DNA of 64,000 bases from Planctobacterium sp965279005. Lineage in GTDB: Bacteria; Pseudomonadota; Gammaproteobacteria; Enterobacterales; Alteromonadaceae. Position 1 is the first letter of the stretch, and every line of letters begins with the position of its first letter. Both the position numbers and the translations under genes were made by a program. Location of the stretch: NCBI GenBank assembly GCA_965279005.1, contig CBDIHK010000012.1:1-64000 (forward strand). The letters run 5' to 3'. The notes beneath the pieces are model-generated. The model was not told the origin of the DNA and did not search any database. It saw only the letters and a list, made by a program, of their open reading frames with translations. Shown here piece by piece: positions 26,828-35,775 of this stretch.

Positions 26828-29311
26828 CTAAGCATACTTGCTTTCTATAACGTCAATACTCAATGGCCTGCTTATGTGGTAACCCTGAAGATAATCTACG
26901 CCGAGTTCTTTTAGTTCTATGGCAGTCGCCTCGTCTTCGACAAATTCAGCCACAGTGGTCTTGTCCAATGCACTCGCCACTTCGCAAATCGATTTAACCA
27001 GTGCCTTGTCAATTGGATTGTTTACCATGTCCTTGACGAACGAGCCATCTACCTTGACACAGTTGGCAGGCAGCTGCTTCAGGTAACTAAAGGTACTGAA
27101 TCCGGTACCAAAGTCGTCTATGGAAAACTCGCAGCCTAACTCCATTAGTTTTGCGATCATGTCTTGGGTGGCCCCCAAGTTGGTCAAACTTGCGCTCTCT
27201 GTTACTTCAAAAATAATCTGTCCTGGTGCCACGCCAAATTGCTTAAGTTTTTCCTCAACTAAAGGCAACAAACGTTCATCACTAAAGGCTTGTGCCGATA
27301 AGTTGATCGCGACTTTACGCAACACTTGGTGCTCACTAATCATACTCATCGCTTTGGAAATTACCTGGTGATCCAATAAGTTAATATCCTCTACCCGCTC
27401 CAATGCGGGAATAAATTCGCCAGGCATAATCATTTTGCCGTCTATTTCCAGCCTGACTAAGGCTTCAAAATACTTAACATCCCTGGTGTGGGCATCCACC
27501 ACCGGTTGGAAATGCAGAATTAATTGATCGTTAATAATGGCTTGTTGCAGTATATGCACCCACTGCACGGATGCCTGGAAGTCTTCTGTATCGCGGTCTT
27601 CCTTACCGTATAGGTGGACTAGGTTACGCCCTCTTTTCTTAGCGACATACAGGGCTATATCAGCTTGCTGTAAATAGGTTTCTGGTTTTTGCTCTTCACC
27701 GTTAATCTCAGTAACACCGATACTGCAACTGATTTTGTAAATCCTATCATTAAACTGGTAATGACCCTGTTGTAGCAAATCACATATTGATTGCGCCAAT
27801 TCCTGGGCTTCTTCTTTTAAGGTCCTGGGCAATAGCAAGGCAAACTCATCGCCACCTACACGGCAGAACACATCTGCTTCACGCTTTACACTTGTAATAC
27901 TGGCCGCCACTTCCTTCAGTATAATATCGCCCTGGTAATGGCCTTGGGTATCATTAATGATTTTGAAATGGTCGAGATCCAAATACAGCAAGTAGTGGAC
28001 ATGGCCATGGCCTTTGGCTGTTTCAGCTAGGCGCTTCAGTTCAGTATCAAAATAATGCCGGTTGTAAAGATTGGTAAGCGTGTCATGGGAAGCCAAATGG
28101 TTGAGCTTGAGTTCAGCCTTTTTCCTGTCATCAATATTGTCCAATGTGACGGTAACGCCTGACACTTTTCCCTGCCGGTAAAGATCGTTAAATTGGGTCT
28201 CTACCCACATTGCGCTGCCATCACTTTTGGCCAACTGGAATTCCAACTTCTTGTAATGCTGGCTGCCGTCAAAAATCTGCTCTAGGTGGTGCTGTACGTA
28301 ATTGCGGGTGTTATCGTCATCGCCATGTGCGAAATCTACCAGCGATTTCCCGAGTGTTTCCGCCTTTTTGTATCCAGTCTGTTTGAGCCAAGCTTTGTTA
28401 ACAAACTTGATGCATCCCTGTTCATCCAGTTCCATAACCACTGTAGAAAGATGGTTCAACAAACGGGTATGTGCTTCGGAAAGGTTTTTATATTGATCTT
28501 CCCTCTGCTTAATAGTTATCACTTTGTCTTCAAATTGCGCGTTACTGATCAGGTAATTCTCGCGATGGGCAGCAATTGCCATTACCCTCCGAAGCTCTTC
28601 ACGCTTGAACGGCTTCGGAATAAAATCCACGGCCCCGGCGATCATTAGTTCTTCTGCTAAATCCGTACCGCCGTGGGCGGTCATAATCACCACAGCTTGT
28701 TTTGGATTAATCTCCATTATGCGGCGTAGTACTTCCCCCCCTGTCATTTCCGGGAGCTGGATATCCAAAAGAACGATGTCATATTCACCTTGTTGGTATT
28801 TCTCTAGCCCCTTCTTGCCCGTCATTGCGGTATCGACAAGATAACTTTGCTGCAATAGGCGCCTGGATACCTCCAGTATATCTGGATCATCTTCAACAAT
28901 GAGCACCCGCTGGTTGTATTCAGTGGTTTCACCAGACTGCAATAAGAAATTTACGGTGGCAGGAATTGCCTCTAGCTGGTCTTTACCTATCACTTTATTG
29001 ATGGCAAAGGCATTTGCGGTGGTTTCAGCGATGTGTTCGCAATATGTATCAGCTATCAATATAAATGGCGTTTCTTTGGTACAGCGGAACAAATTTGCAC
29101 GTAACATCCGAACTAGGCGCCAAGCATCCATTTCGCCTATATCAGTGTCAGAAACAACAAGCTCATAGGCCTCTTGTTTGAGCAAACGCACGGCTTCAGC
29201 ACTATCCACAGCGTGGGCTATGCTGAATGCATTGCCGTTGAATAGTGTTTGCAGTTCTGAATATCTTGAATGGTGTTCTGTTATTAGTAGAAGTCGTGTT
29301 GCGTCAGCCAT
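26828..29311 (-). CDS. REC-REC-PAS-GGDEF-EAL response regulator (c-di-GMP cyclase/phosphodiesterase)
   Basis: An 827-residue cytoplasmic protein. The first receiver (about 1-125) keeps the aspartate in 'VVSDTDIGEMDAW' but lacks the acidic pair at its N-terminus, so it is degenerate. The second (about 135-260) is complete: 'VLIVEDDPDI', 'IVLLDIQLPEMTG', 'MTAHGG' and 'IPKPF'. A PAS domain follows ('INFVNKAW'-like, 'FVNKAWLKQTGYKKAETLGK'). The GGDEF domain has the intact motif in 'RVGGDEFALLLPR', and the EAL domain has 'YFEALVRLEIDGKM' and 'IDDFGTGFSTFSYLKQLPAN'. Both enzymatic motifs are preserved, so it could make or break c-di-GMP depending on phosphorylation. Confidence 0.93.
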   Translation of the reverse strand: MADATRLLLITEHHSRYSELQTLFNGNAFSIAHAVDSAEAVRLLKQEAYELVVSDTDIGEMDAWRLVRMLRANLFRCTKETPFILIADTYCEHIAETTANAFAINKVIGKDQLEAIPATVNFLLQSGETTEYNQRVLIVEDDPDILEVSRRLLQQSYLVDTAMTGKKGLEKYQQGEYDIVLLDIQLPEMTGGEVLRRIMEINPKQAVVIMTAHGGTDLAEELMIAGAVDFIPKPFKREELRRVMAIAAHRENYLISNAQFEDKVITIKQREDQYKNLSEAHTRLLNHLSTVVMELDEQGCIKFVNKAWLKQTGYKKAETLGKSLVDFAHGDDDNTRNYVQHHLEQIFDGSQHYKKLEFQLAKSDGSAMWVETQFNDLYRQGKVSGVTVTLDNIDDRKKAELKLNHLASHDTLTNLYNRHYFDTELKRLAETAKGHGHVHYLLYLDLDHFKIINDTQGHYQGDIILKEVAASITSVKREADVFCRVGGDEFALLLPRTLKEEAQELAQSICDLLQQGHYQFNDRIYKISCSIGVTEINGEEQKPETYLQQADIALYVAKKRGRNLVHLYGKEDRDTEDFQASVQWVHILQQAIINDQLILHFQPVVDAHTRDVKYFEALVRLEIDGKMIMPGEFIPALERVEDINLLDHQVISKAMSMISEHQVLRKVAINLSAQAFSDERLLPLVEEKLKQFGVAPGQIIFEVTESASLTNLGATQDMIAKLMELGCEFSIDDFGTGFSTFSYLKQLPANCVKVDGSFVKDMVNNPIDKALVKSICEVASALDKTTVAEFVEDEATAIELKELGVDYLQGYHISRPLSIDVIESKYA

Positions 29312-29422
29312 TAAAGCCCTACTTATTGTTCGGCGTCTCCGCCCTGCTTACCTGCACTTGGGATTTTCACACAATACTACTTGCAAATTGAGGAAACTAA
29401 AATACCCTGCCCCGTGTTTTAC

Positions 29423-29953
29423 TTAAATTCTTACGTGTACCAACGACTTAGCCCAGGAATCAAACGCTGTATTTGGGGTCGGCTGGGTTTTGGAAATTAA
29501 GGCACAATGCTGGACGCCCGCTGCCCGCCCAGCTTCCATATCACTTAATTTATCACCAATTATAATGGATTGCCCTAAATCTAACCCGTGTTCCTTTGCC
29601 GCCCTAAATAGCATGCCAGGTTTTGGCTTACGGCAGTTACAGTCTACTTTAAACTCACCAAAGCCTTCAGTGGCATGATGCGGGCAGTGGTAGACACCAG
29701 TGATCTCCACCCCTTCTTCGTCAAAGCGCTGCAACATCCAATCGGTTAGGGTTTCAAAATCACTCTCGTTGTAATAACCGCGAGCAACCCCAGCTTGGTT
29801 GGTTACGACTACCAGCTTGTAGCCTAGCGCCTGAAAGCGTCGGCACGCTGGGAATACGCCTTCAATGAAGACAAAATCTTCTATTTTGTGGGTGTAACCA
29901 AAATCCTGGTTAATAACCCCATCCCGATCCAAAAATATAGCTTTATGCGTCAT
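29423..29953 (-). CDS. gmhB: D-glycero-beta-D-manno-heptose-1,7-bisphosphate 7-phosphatase
   Basis: 176 residues of the HAD superfamily. The nucleophile motif is 'FLDRDGVIN' (D9, D11), motif II is 'VVTNQAGVARG', and motif IV is 'IIGDKLSDMEAGRAAG'. The zinc-binding loop typical of GmhB (CxH...CxC) is visible as 'CPHHATEGFGEFKVDCNCRKP'. The enzyme makes heptose-1-phosphate for the LPS inner core. It is a single gene with the GGDEF-EAL gene downstream on the same strand. Confidence 0.95.
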   Translation of the reverse strand: MTHKAIFLDRDGVINQDFGYTHKIEDFVFIEGVFPACRRFQALGYKLVVVTNQAGVARGYYNESDFETLTDWMLQRFDEEGVEITGVYHCPHHATEGFGEFKVDCNCRKPKPGMLFRAAKEHGLDLGQSIIIGDKLSDMEAGRAAGVQHCALISKTQPTPNTAFDSWAKSLVHVRI

Positions 29954-29996
29954 GTAAGCTGACTTGCAATTCCAAGCCCTTTCGACGGTTTGACTT

Positions 29997-30027
29997 AACC
30001 TTGACTATAGCGGCTATAGCCAAGGTT
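29997..30027. repeat. Long inverted repeat downstream of the valine operon
   Basis: AACCTTGACTATAG (29997-30010) pairs with CTATAGCCAAGGTT (30014-30027) with one mismatch and a 3-nt loop. It lies 50 nt past the last gene of the mmsA operon. There is no U tract, so it may act as an mRNA 3' end stabiliser rather than a classic terminator. Confidence 0.55.
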
Positions 30028-30077
30028 ATCTAATGGAATTTGTTACGCATTGAAACGCAACAAAGAGTGGGGACAAT

Positions 30078-30839
30078 TTATACGCGTGTACCGCCATCTA
30101 GCTCGATAACACGACCAGTTAAGTAGTCATTTTCAAAGATAAATTTAGCGGTATGTCCCAGCTCTTCAACCTGGGCCAACCGGCGCAATGGTACAGTCGA
30201 CAGGAAGCGTTCCAACATTTCTGGGCGCATTTGCCTTGCCATGGCAGTGTCAACCAAACCTGGAGCTATACATGCTGCACGTATGCCAAACCTTGCAAGT
30301 TCTTTAGCCCAGGTAACGGTCATGGCTGCTACTGCAGCTTTCGACGCTGAATAATTGGATTGTCCCATATTGCCGGCGCGAGAAACCGAAGAAAGGTTTA
30401 TGATGACGCCTTTACTCCCGGTTTCAACCATGCACCGTGCAGCTTCCCTGGCACAGAGGAAAGTTCCCGTCACATTGACATCCAACACTGAATCGAATTG
30501 CTGCTGTGACATCTTATCGACAACCTTGCCTTCTTTTACTTTCAGCAACATGCCATCGCGCATAATACCTGCGCTATTAATTAAGCCATTAATTTGGCCA
30601 AAATCGGCAATAATTTTGTCGAATGTCGCTTCCACCTGCGACTCGTCAGTAACGTTTACTTGGTAACCTTTGGCTGTTACACCGTTTGCCCCAACCTCTT
30701 CGGCTGCCTTGGCAACAGCTTCTTGCTGCATATCGAGCAGCGCAATATTCGCCCCCGCTTTGGCGAGTACCTCAGCCATAGCCCTGCCCAGGCCTTGGGC
30801 TGCACCGGTAATTGCAATAACTTTGTTCTTGAGTTCCAT
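30078..30839 (-). CDS. SDR family oxidoreductase (3-hydroxyacyl-CoA dehydrogenase / 3-oxoacyl reductase-like)
   Basis: 253 residues with the cofactor motif 'ITGAAQGLGRAMAEVLAKAG', 'NSAGIMRDGML' and the catalytic S-Y-K set in 'INLSSVSRAGNMGQSNYSASK'. The tail 'IFENDYLTGRVIELDGGTRV' is typical of FabG/HSD10-like reductases. It is the last gene of the valine-degradation operon, 13 nt after mmsB. A role in oxidising a branched 3-hydroxyacyl-CoA (isoleucine branch) is plausible from context. Confidence 0.88.
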   Translation of the reverse strand: MELKNKVIAITGAAQGLGRAMAEVLAKAGANIALLDMQQEAVAKAAEEVGANGVTAKGYQVNVTDESQVEATFDKIIADFGQINGLINSAGIMRDGMLLKVKEGKVVDKMSQQQFDSVLDVNVTGTFLCAREAARCMVETGSKGVIINLSSVSRAGNMGQSNYSASKAAVAAMTVTWAKELARFGIRAACIAPGLVDTAMARQMRPEMLERFLSTVPLRRLAQVEELGHTAKFIFENDYLTGRVIELDGGTRV

Positions 30840-30852
30840 ATTATGGCTCCTA

Positions 30853-31749
30853 CTAATTCAAATTACTCGCGGCAAGCAATTGGAAAATACTAGAGAAATC
30901 TTGCTTGCCATTGCCTTGGGCACTGTGGATTGAGTATAGATTTTGCGCCAGCGCCCCCATCGGTGTCATTGATTGGCTGTGGTTTGCGGCTTCCATAGCA
31001 AGACCTAAATCTTTTTTCATAAGATCAACCATGAAACCACCTTGGTAATCTTTAGAAGATGGTACGTTAGGCATTACCCCTGGACATGGGTTGTAAAGTT
31101 CTAGTGTCCAGTTGCGGCCAGAACTCTGTAGCATAATTTCTGAAAGTTTGGCGGGATCAAGTCCATTGTTAATGCCCATCTGCAATGCTTCAGAAGTACC
31201 CGTCATTAATATAGCCAGCAGCATGTTATTGCATATTTTCGCTACTTGTCCGGCGCCAACATCGCCAGCGTGGAAGATGTTCTTCCCCATAGCCTGCAAA
31301 ACTGGCTCAACTTCCGAATAGTTGTCTTCGCTGCCACCCACGATAAAGGTCAAGGTACCTGCAACCGCCCCAGCAACACCACCCGAAACCGGCGCATCAA
31401 GGAAGCCGAACCCAGCGGCTGTTAGCTGGTTGCCAACTTTCCTGGCAGTCGCGGCGTCAATGGTGCTGGAATCAACCACCAAAGTGCCTTCAGACAGGTG
31501 GTTGACCAATCCATCATCACCGACGTATAGGGCTTCCACATGTTTGCCAGCAGGCAACATCGTTATCACCAGCTCTGCCCCACTAACTGCATCAATTGCG
31601 GTTTCAGCAGCCTTTGCGCCTTTGTCCTGCAATGCCTTGACACTAGCGGGCACCAAATCAAACACACATACTTCGTGGCCAGCTTTGATTAAGTTTTCAG
31701 CCATAGGGCCGCCCATGTTACCAAGGCCAATAAAAGCGATTTTTTTCAT
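30853..31749 (-). CDS. mmsB: 3-hydroxyisobutyrate dehydrogenase
   Basis: 298 residues of the beta-hydroxyacid dehydrogenase family. The NAD site is 'FIGLGNMGGPMAENLIKAGH', the substrate loop is 'FLDAPVSGGVAGAVAGTLTF', and the catalytic lysine region is 'GAGQVAKICNNMLLAI'. It oxidises 3-hydroxyisobutyrate to methylmalonate semialdehyde in valine breakdown. It follows the hydrolase gene by one nucleotide, and its product is the substrate of the MmsA encoded at the head of the operon. Confidence 0.95.
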   Translation of the reverse strand: MKKIAFIGLGNMGGPMAENLIKAGHEVCVFDLVPASVKALQDKGAKAAETAIDAVSGAELVITMLPAGKHVEALYVGDDGLVNHLSEGTLVVDSSTIDAATARKVGNQLTAAGFGFLDAPVSGGVAGAVAGTLTFIVGGSEDNYSEVEPVLQAMGKNIFHAGDVGAGQVAKICNNMLLAILMTGTSEALQMGINNGLDPAKLSEIMLQSSGRNWTLELYNPCPGVMPNVPSSKDYQGGFMVDLMKKDLGLAMEAANHSQSMTPMGALAQNLYSIHSAQGNGKQDFSSIFQLLAASNLN

Positions 31750-31750
31750 A

Positions 31751-32884
31751 CTAGCACTCCTTCAAATGGGCTAATGGGTGGGTTTGTCCGTCCCAGGTAG
31801 ATTGGAAAAAACGGTCAATTAACATCTTGGGTACTTGGGAGACTTCCTGGTACTGCCAGTGTGGCGCGCCGTCCTTGTCAATCAACAATGCCCTGACACC
31901 TTCCTGGAATTCTCCAGCTGCGGCACAGCGGCAAGCCATTACAAGCTCCATCTTGAAACAATCAAGTAAACTGAGGCCTTTAGCCCTACGCAACTGTTCG
32001 AATACCAAGTGCATAGTAATAGGTGACCCTGCACGCAGCGTTTTACCGGCACGAGACAACCACTTGTCTTCACTATTTGAAAACTCAATAAGTTTGCCAA
32101 CGATGGCAGTTAGATCATCACCTTCTAACGCCGCAAGGATGGCTTCACGATGGGGCTCTAAGTGGGAAACAGGTAAGTCAACGGAAGTAGATTCCATGCC
32201 AGCAAGAACAGAGGATATTGCAGATCCAGTATCGGTGCTTTGGCTCAATTCAACAAGCAAAGCGTCGATGAAACCCTGTTCACTTTGAGCAGCAACCAAG
32301 TGCGTAGCCATACCCAAGTTTTTAGCATCGGTTCCGTTTACTTGTACGCCAGTCAATCCCAAAAACAGCCCTAAGTTGTCGGGAACTTGGTTTAAAAAAT
32401 AACTGCCACCTACATCCGGGAACAAGCCAATGCTAATTTCGGGCATAGCCAAGCGGGTGGTTTCGGTAACAACCCGGTATTGGGCACCGGCGAACAAACC
32501 AATACCACCGCCCATGATAAAGCCCTTGCCCCAGCACACGATGGGTTTGCTGTATGTGTGGATCAGGTAATCCAGCTCGTACTCGCGACTAAAAAACTGT
32601 TGTACAGACTCTGGTGTTTGGCCAGGAAACGTTTGCATGGCATTGTGCAATGACACGACATCACCGCCAGCGCAAAAGGCCTTTTCGCCCTCACCAGTTA
32701 GTACAATGGCTATGACCTTTGCGTCATCGCGCCATTGGTTCAAGGCTCCAATTAGGATTTCCACCATTTCCAGGTTTAGCGCATTAAGTGATTTGGGCAA
32801 GTTTAACCGGGCTTCTGCGATCACCCTGCCATCCTGCAATGCGTGCCGGATCAGGTTTATTGGTTGGTTGTCTGAAGCAGCCAT
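31751..32884 (-). CDS. 3-hydroxyisobutyryl-CoA hydrolase (enoyl-CoA hydratase/isomerase family)
   Basis: 377 residues, longer than an enoyl-CoA hydratase and typical of HIBCH. Crotonase features are 'AFCAGGDVVSLHNAM' and the oxyanion loop 'GKGFIMGGGIGLFAGAQYRV', then 'TRLAMPEISIGLFPDVGGSY' containing the glutamate and aspartate used by HIBCH. It releases 3-hydroxyisobutyrate from its CoA ester. Position between acyl-CoA dehydrogenase and mmsB fits the valine pathway order. Confidence 0.92.
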   Translation of the reverse strand: MAASDNQPINLIRHALQDGRVIAEARLNLPKSLNALNLEMVEILIGALNQWRDDAKVIAIVLTGEGEKAFCAGGDVVSLHNAMQTFPGQTPESVQQFFSREYELDYLIHTYSKPIVCWGKGFIMGGGIGLFAGAQYRVVTETTRLAMPEISIGLFPDVGGSYFLNQVPDNLGLFLGLTGVQVNGTDAKNLGMATHLVAAQSEQGFIDALLVELSQSTDTGSAISSVLAGMESTSVDLPVSHLEPHREAILAALEGDDLTAIVGKLIEFSNSEDKWLSRAGKTLRAGSPITMHLVFEQLRRAKGLSLLDCFKMELVMACRCAAAGEFQEGVRALLIDKDGAPHWQYQEVSQVPKMLIDRFFQSTWDGQTHPLAHLKEC

Positions 32885-32886
32885 AA

Positions 32887-34050
32887 TTACAGCAACTCCC
32901 CGGCGCCTTCAGCCAATACCCGGCGTCCAATGATCAAACGCATAATTTCATTGGTACCTTCCAGGATTTGGTGCACCCTGACATCACGGACATGGCGTTC
33001 AAGAGGGTATTCTTGGATATAACCATAGCCGCCGTGGATTTGCAGGGCTTCATCACAAACTTTAAAACCGATATCAGTGGCAAAACGCTTTGCCATGGCA
33101 CAATAGGCGGTCTTTTCAGGATCATCGCTGTCCAGTTTAAACGCGGCCAAACGCACCATTTGGCGGGCAGCCACAAGTTCGGTAGTCATATCGGCGATTT
33201 TAAACTGCAACGCTTGGAATGCCGCCAACGGCTTGCCAAACTGCTGGCGTTCATGCATATAGTTTTTAGCAGTATTTAACGCTTGTTGCGCCGTGCCAAT
33301 TGAACATACAGCAATATTGATACGGCCACCGTCCAATCCCTTCATGGCGAAGGTAAAGCCCTCACCTTCCTGACCTAATAAGTTGCTGGTAGGGATACGC
33401 ACATTTTCGAAAGTGACCAATCGCGTGGGCTGGGCATTCCAACCCATTTTTTCTTCAGCCTTGCCATAAATGATGCCCTCGGCATCGGCATCGGCAGGTA
33501 CGACTACCGCGGAGATACCTTTAGGGCCTTCGCCACCAGTGCGCACCATCACCACCATGACATCGGTTTCACCTGCACCTGAGATAAACATCTTCGAGCC
33601 ATTTAATACATAGTGGTCGCCATCTTTTTTAGCAGTGGTGCGCAGCGCCGCAGCGTCGGAACCAGAACCCGGCTCAGTTAAACAATAAGACGCCAATTTA
33701 TGACCCGTAACCAAATCGTCACACCATGCTTGTTTAACTGCATCTGTACCCCAACTGGCAATCATCCAAGACGCCATATTGTGGATAGTCATCATGGCGG
33801 TTGTGGCGGTACAGCCCATGGCAAGCTGTTCAAAAATAATGGCGCTATCTAAACGGGACAGCCCTAGGCCACCGACGTCTTCCGGCGCATACAAACCGCA
33901 AAAACCCAGCTCACCCGCTTTTTGGATCACTTCTTTTGGGAAGTAGTGTTCCTTGTCCCATTTCGCTGCATGGGGCGCTAGCTCCTGTTCGGCAAACTGC
34001 TTGGCGGTTTCAGCAAAAGCAAATTGGTCTTCAGTTAAATTAAAATTCAT
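32887..34050 (-). CDS. Acyl-CoA dehydrogenase, probable isobutyryl-CoA dehydrogenase
   Basis: 387 residues from the ATG at 34050 (MNFNLTEDQFAFAETA), which has a GGAGG-type site upstream; seven extra codons upstream are unlikely. Typical features are 'CLTEPGSGSDAAALRTTA' (FAD/substrate loop), 'QFGKPLAAFQALQFKIADM' and 'ALQIHGGYGYIQEYPLERHV'. 'VHQILEGTNEIMRLIIGR' closes the chain. FAD-dependent oxidation of isobutyryl-CoA to methacrylyl-CoA is inferred from the operon. No enoyl-CoA hydratase specific for methacrylyl-CoA is in the operon apart from the hydrolase gene, so that step must come from elsewhere. Confidence 0.92.
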   Translation of the reverse strand: MNFNLTEDQFAFAETAKQFAEQELAPHAAKWDKEHYFPKEVIQKAGELGFCGLYAPEDVGGLGLSRLDSAIIFEQLAMGCTATTAMMTIHNMASWMIASWGTDAVKQAWCDDLVTGHKLASYCLTEPGSGSDAAALRTTAKKDGDHYVLNGSKMFISGAGETDVMVVMVRTGGEGPKGISAVVVPADADAEGIIYGKAEEKMGWNAQPTRLVTFENVRIPTSNLLGQEGEGFTFAMKGLDGGRINIAVCSIGTAQQALNTAKNYMHERQQFGKPLAAFQALQFKIADMTTELVAARQMVRLAAFKLDSDDPEKTAYCAMAKRFATDIGFKVCDEALQIHGGYGYIQEYPLERHVRDVRVHQILEGTNEIMRLIIGRRVLAEGAGELL

Positions 34051-34071
34051 CCAGGCACTCCTCCCAACCAA

Positions 34072-35562
34072 TTAGCGTAAGTTGATGGTCATGTTTGGAC
34101 CAGTTGGGATGTCGTTTTCGAACCAACGGGCGGTGATTGTTTTAGTTTCGCTGTAGAAACGTACGGCTTGCTTACCATACGCGTGCAAATCACCATAGAA
34201 AGAGTTTTTCCAACCAGTGAATGAGAAAAACGGCAATGGCACAGGTATCGGTACATTGATACCTACCTGCCCTACTTCAATCTCATGCTGGTATTTACGG
34301 GCAGCAGCGCCGCTAGCAGTAAAGATAGACGTACCGTTGCCGAACGGGTTGGCGTTGACCAAGGCAATAGCTTCTTCCAAGGTATCAACACACATGCAGC
34401 ACAATACCGGACCAAAGATTTCATCTTTGTATATGGTCATTTCAGGGGTAACACCCGAGAACAAGGTAGGCCCCATCCAGTTGCCGTTTTCATAACCTTC
34501 AACGCTATATTCGCTACCGTCAACCAAGCAATTTGCGCCCTGCTCTTTGCCCTGGCGGATGTAATCTTGTACTCGTGCTTTAGCTTGCGGGCTAATAAGG
34601 GGACCGTAGGCCGCAGATTCGTCATCCCAAAGGCCAGGTTTGACTTCTTTAAATAGTGGTACCAGTTCATCAATCCACTCTTGGGCAGAGCCCACGAACA
34701 CCGCTACAGAAATCGCCATACAGCGCTGGCCCGCGGCACCAACAGAAGAACCAACCAGGTTATTTAAAACTTGCGCTTTGTTGGCATCAGGCATGATGAC
34801 ACTGTGGTTTTTTGCGCCGGCAAAGCATTGGGCGCGTTTCATGTTTTCAGTAGCCGTCTTATAGATATACTGGCCTACCGGCACGGAACCTACAAATGAA
34901 ACGGCTTTAACATCGTTGTGGTGCAACAAGGTATCTACGGTGCTCTTGTTGCCATGCACAACATTCAATACACCTTTAGGCGCACCGGCTTCAATGAACA
35001 ATTCTGCCAACATGTTGGGCGTCAATGGATCTTGTTCGGAGGGTTTTAAAACAAAGGTATTGCCAGCAGCAATTGCCATTGGGAACATCCACAGCGGGAT
35101 CATCGCAGGGAAATTAAAAGGTGTAATACCGGTGCAAACACCCAAAGGCTGGATATAGCTGTAGGTATCGATGCCGCGTGCAACGTTTTCTACCGTTTCG
35201 CCCATCATAAGTGCAGGCATATTAATGGCTTGCTCAACCACTTCGATACCACGCCAAACGTCGCCCTTGGCATCGGCAAAGGTTTTGCCAGTTTCTGAGC
35301 TTAGTACCTTGGCAATGTCATCATGGCGCTCTTTCAATAGGGCCTGGTAGCGCATCATCAAACGCGCCCTTTCGCTTACCGGAGTTTCTTTCCAACTCTC
35401 GAATGCGGCCTTTGCGGCTGCAACAGCTTTTTCTACTTCCATCGCTTCTGCCACCGGCGCCAACACTATGGTTTCGTTGTTTGCAGGGTTGGTTACAGGG
35501 ATAGTTTCTTGGCTTTTGGATGCGACAAACTCGCCATCAATTAATAGGGGTACAGTATGCAT
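34072..35562 (-). CDS. mmsA: Methylmalonate-semialdehyde dehydrogenase (CoA-acylating)
   Basis: 496 residues of the aldehyde dehydrogenase family. 'GITPFNFPAMIPLWMFPMAI' and 'CFAGAKNHSVIMPDANK' are MmsA signatures, and the catalytic cysteine lies in 'GSSVGAAGQRCMAISVAV'. The enzyme converts methylmalonate semialdehyde to propionyl-CoA. It is the first gene of the five-gene valine operon, and a LiuR-like palindrome lies at 35620-35635, 58 nt before its ATG. Confidence 0.95.
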   Translation of the reverse strand: MHTVPLLIDGEFVASKSQETIPVTNPANNETIVLAPVAEAMEVEKAVAAAKAAFESWKETPVSERARLMMRYQALLKERHDDIAKVLSSETGKTFADAKGDVWRGIEVVEQAINMPALMMGETVENVARGIDTYSYIQPLGVCTGITPFNFPAMIPLWMFPMAIAAGNTFVLKPSEQDPLTPNMLAELFIEAGAPKGVLNVVHGNKSTVDTLLHHNDVKAVSFVGSVPVGQYIYKTATENMKRAQCFAGAKNHSVIMPDANKAQVLNNLVGSSVGAAGQRCMAISVAVFVGSAQEWIDELVPLFKEVKPGLWDDESAAYGPLISPQAKARVQDYIRQGKEQGANCLVDGSEYSVEGYENGNWMGPTLFSGVTPEMTIYKDEIFGPVLCCMCVDTLEEAIALVNANPFGNGTSIFTASGAAARKYQHEIEVGQVGINVPIPVPLPFFSFTGWKNSFYGDLHAYGKQAVRFYSETKTITARWFENDIPTGPNMTINLR

Positions 35563-35619
35563 GGCAATCTTCTATGAGGTTGTTAACAAATTGTGAGCTA
35601 CATTATCAGACTTTTAACC

Positions 35620-35635
35620 TTTACGTTAACGTCAA
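35620..35635. promoter_or_regulatory. Probable LiuR operator upstream of mmsA
   Basis: TTTACGTTAACGTCAA is a near-perfect palindrome centred on GTTAAC and matches the words found twice before liuR (40384-40415). In many gammaproteobacteria LiuR, a MerR-family repressor, controls branched-chain amino acid catabolism through such a motif. The match places the valine operon in the same regulon. Confidence 0.7.
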
Positions 35636-35775
35636 CATGGAAAATTTACATTCAGTTACTGCCAACCTGGGCTTACAGTTGTTAGGCGAATTTGGCTATA
35701 CAATTGTCAGGGCAGCCCAGGAATCTGCTCACTTCATAAACCAGCGCTAGCCATGAGTGGATAAGGCGTTACTGG

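Noticed and set aside
35520..35750. Plus-strand open frame before the M16 peptidase gene
   Set aside because: It begins inside mmsA on the other strand and spans the LiuR-like operator; no family features.
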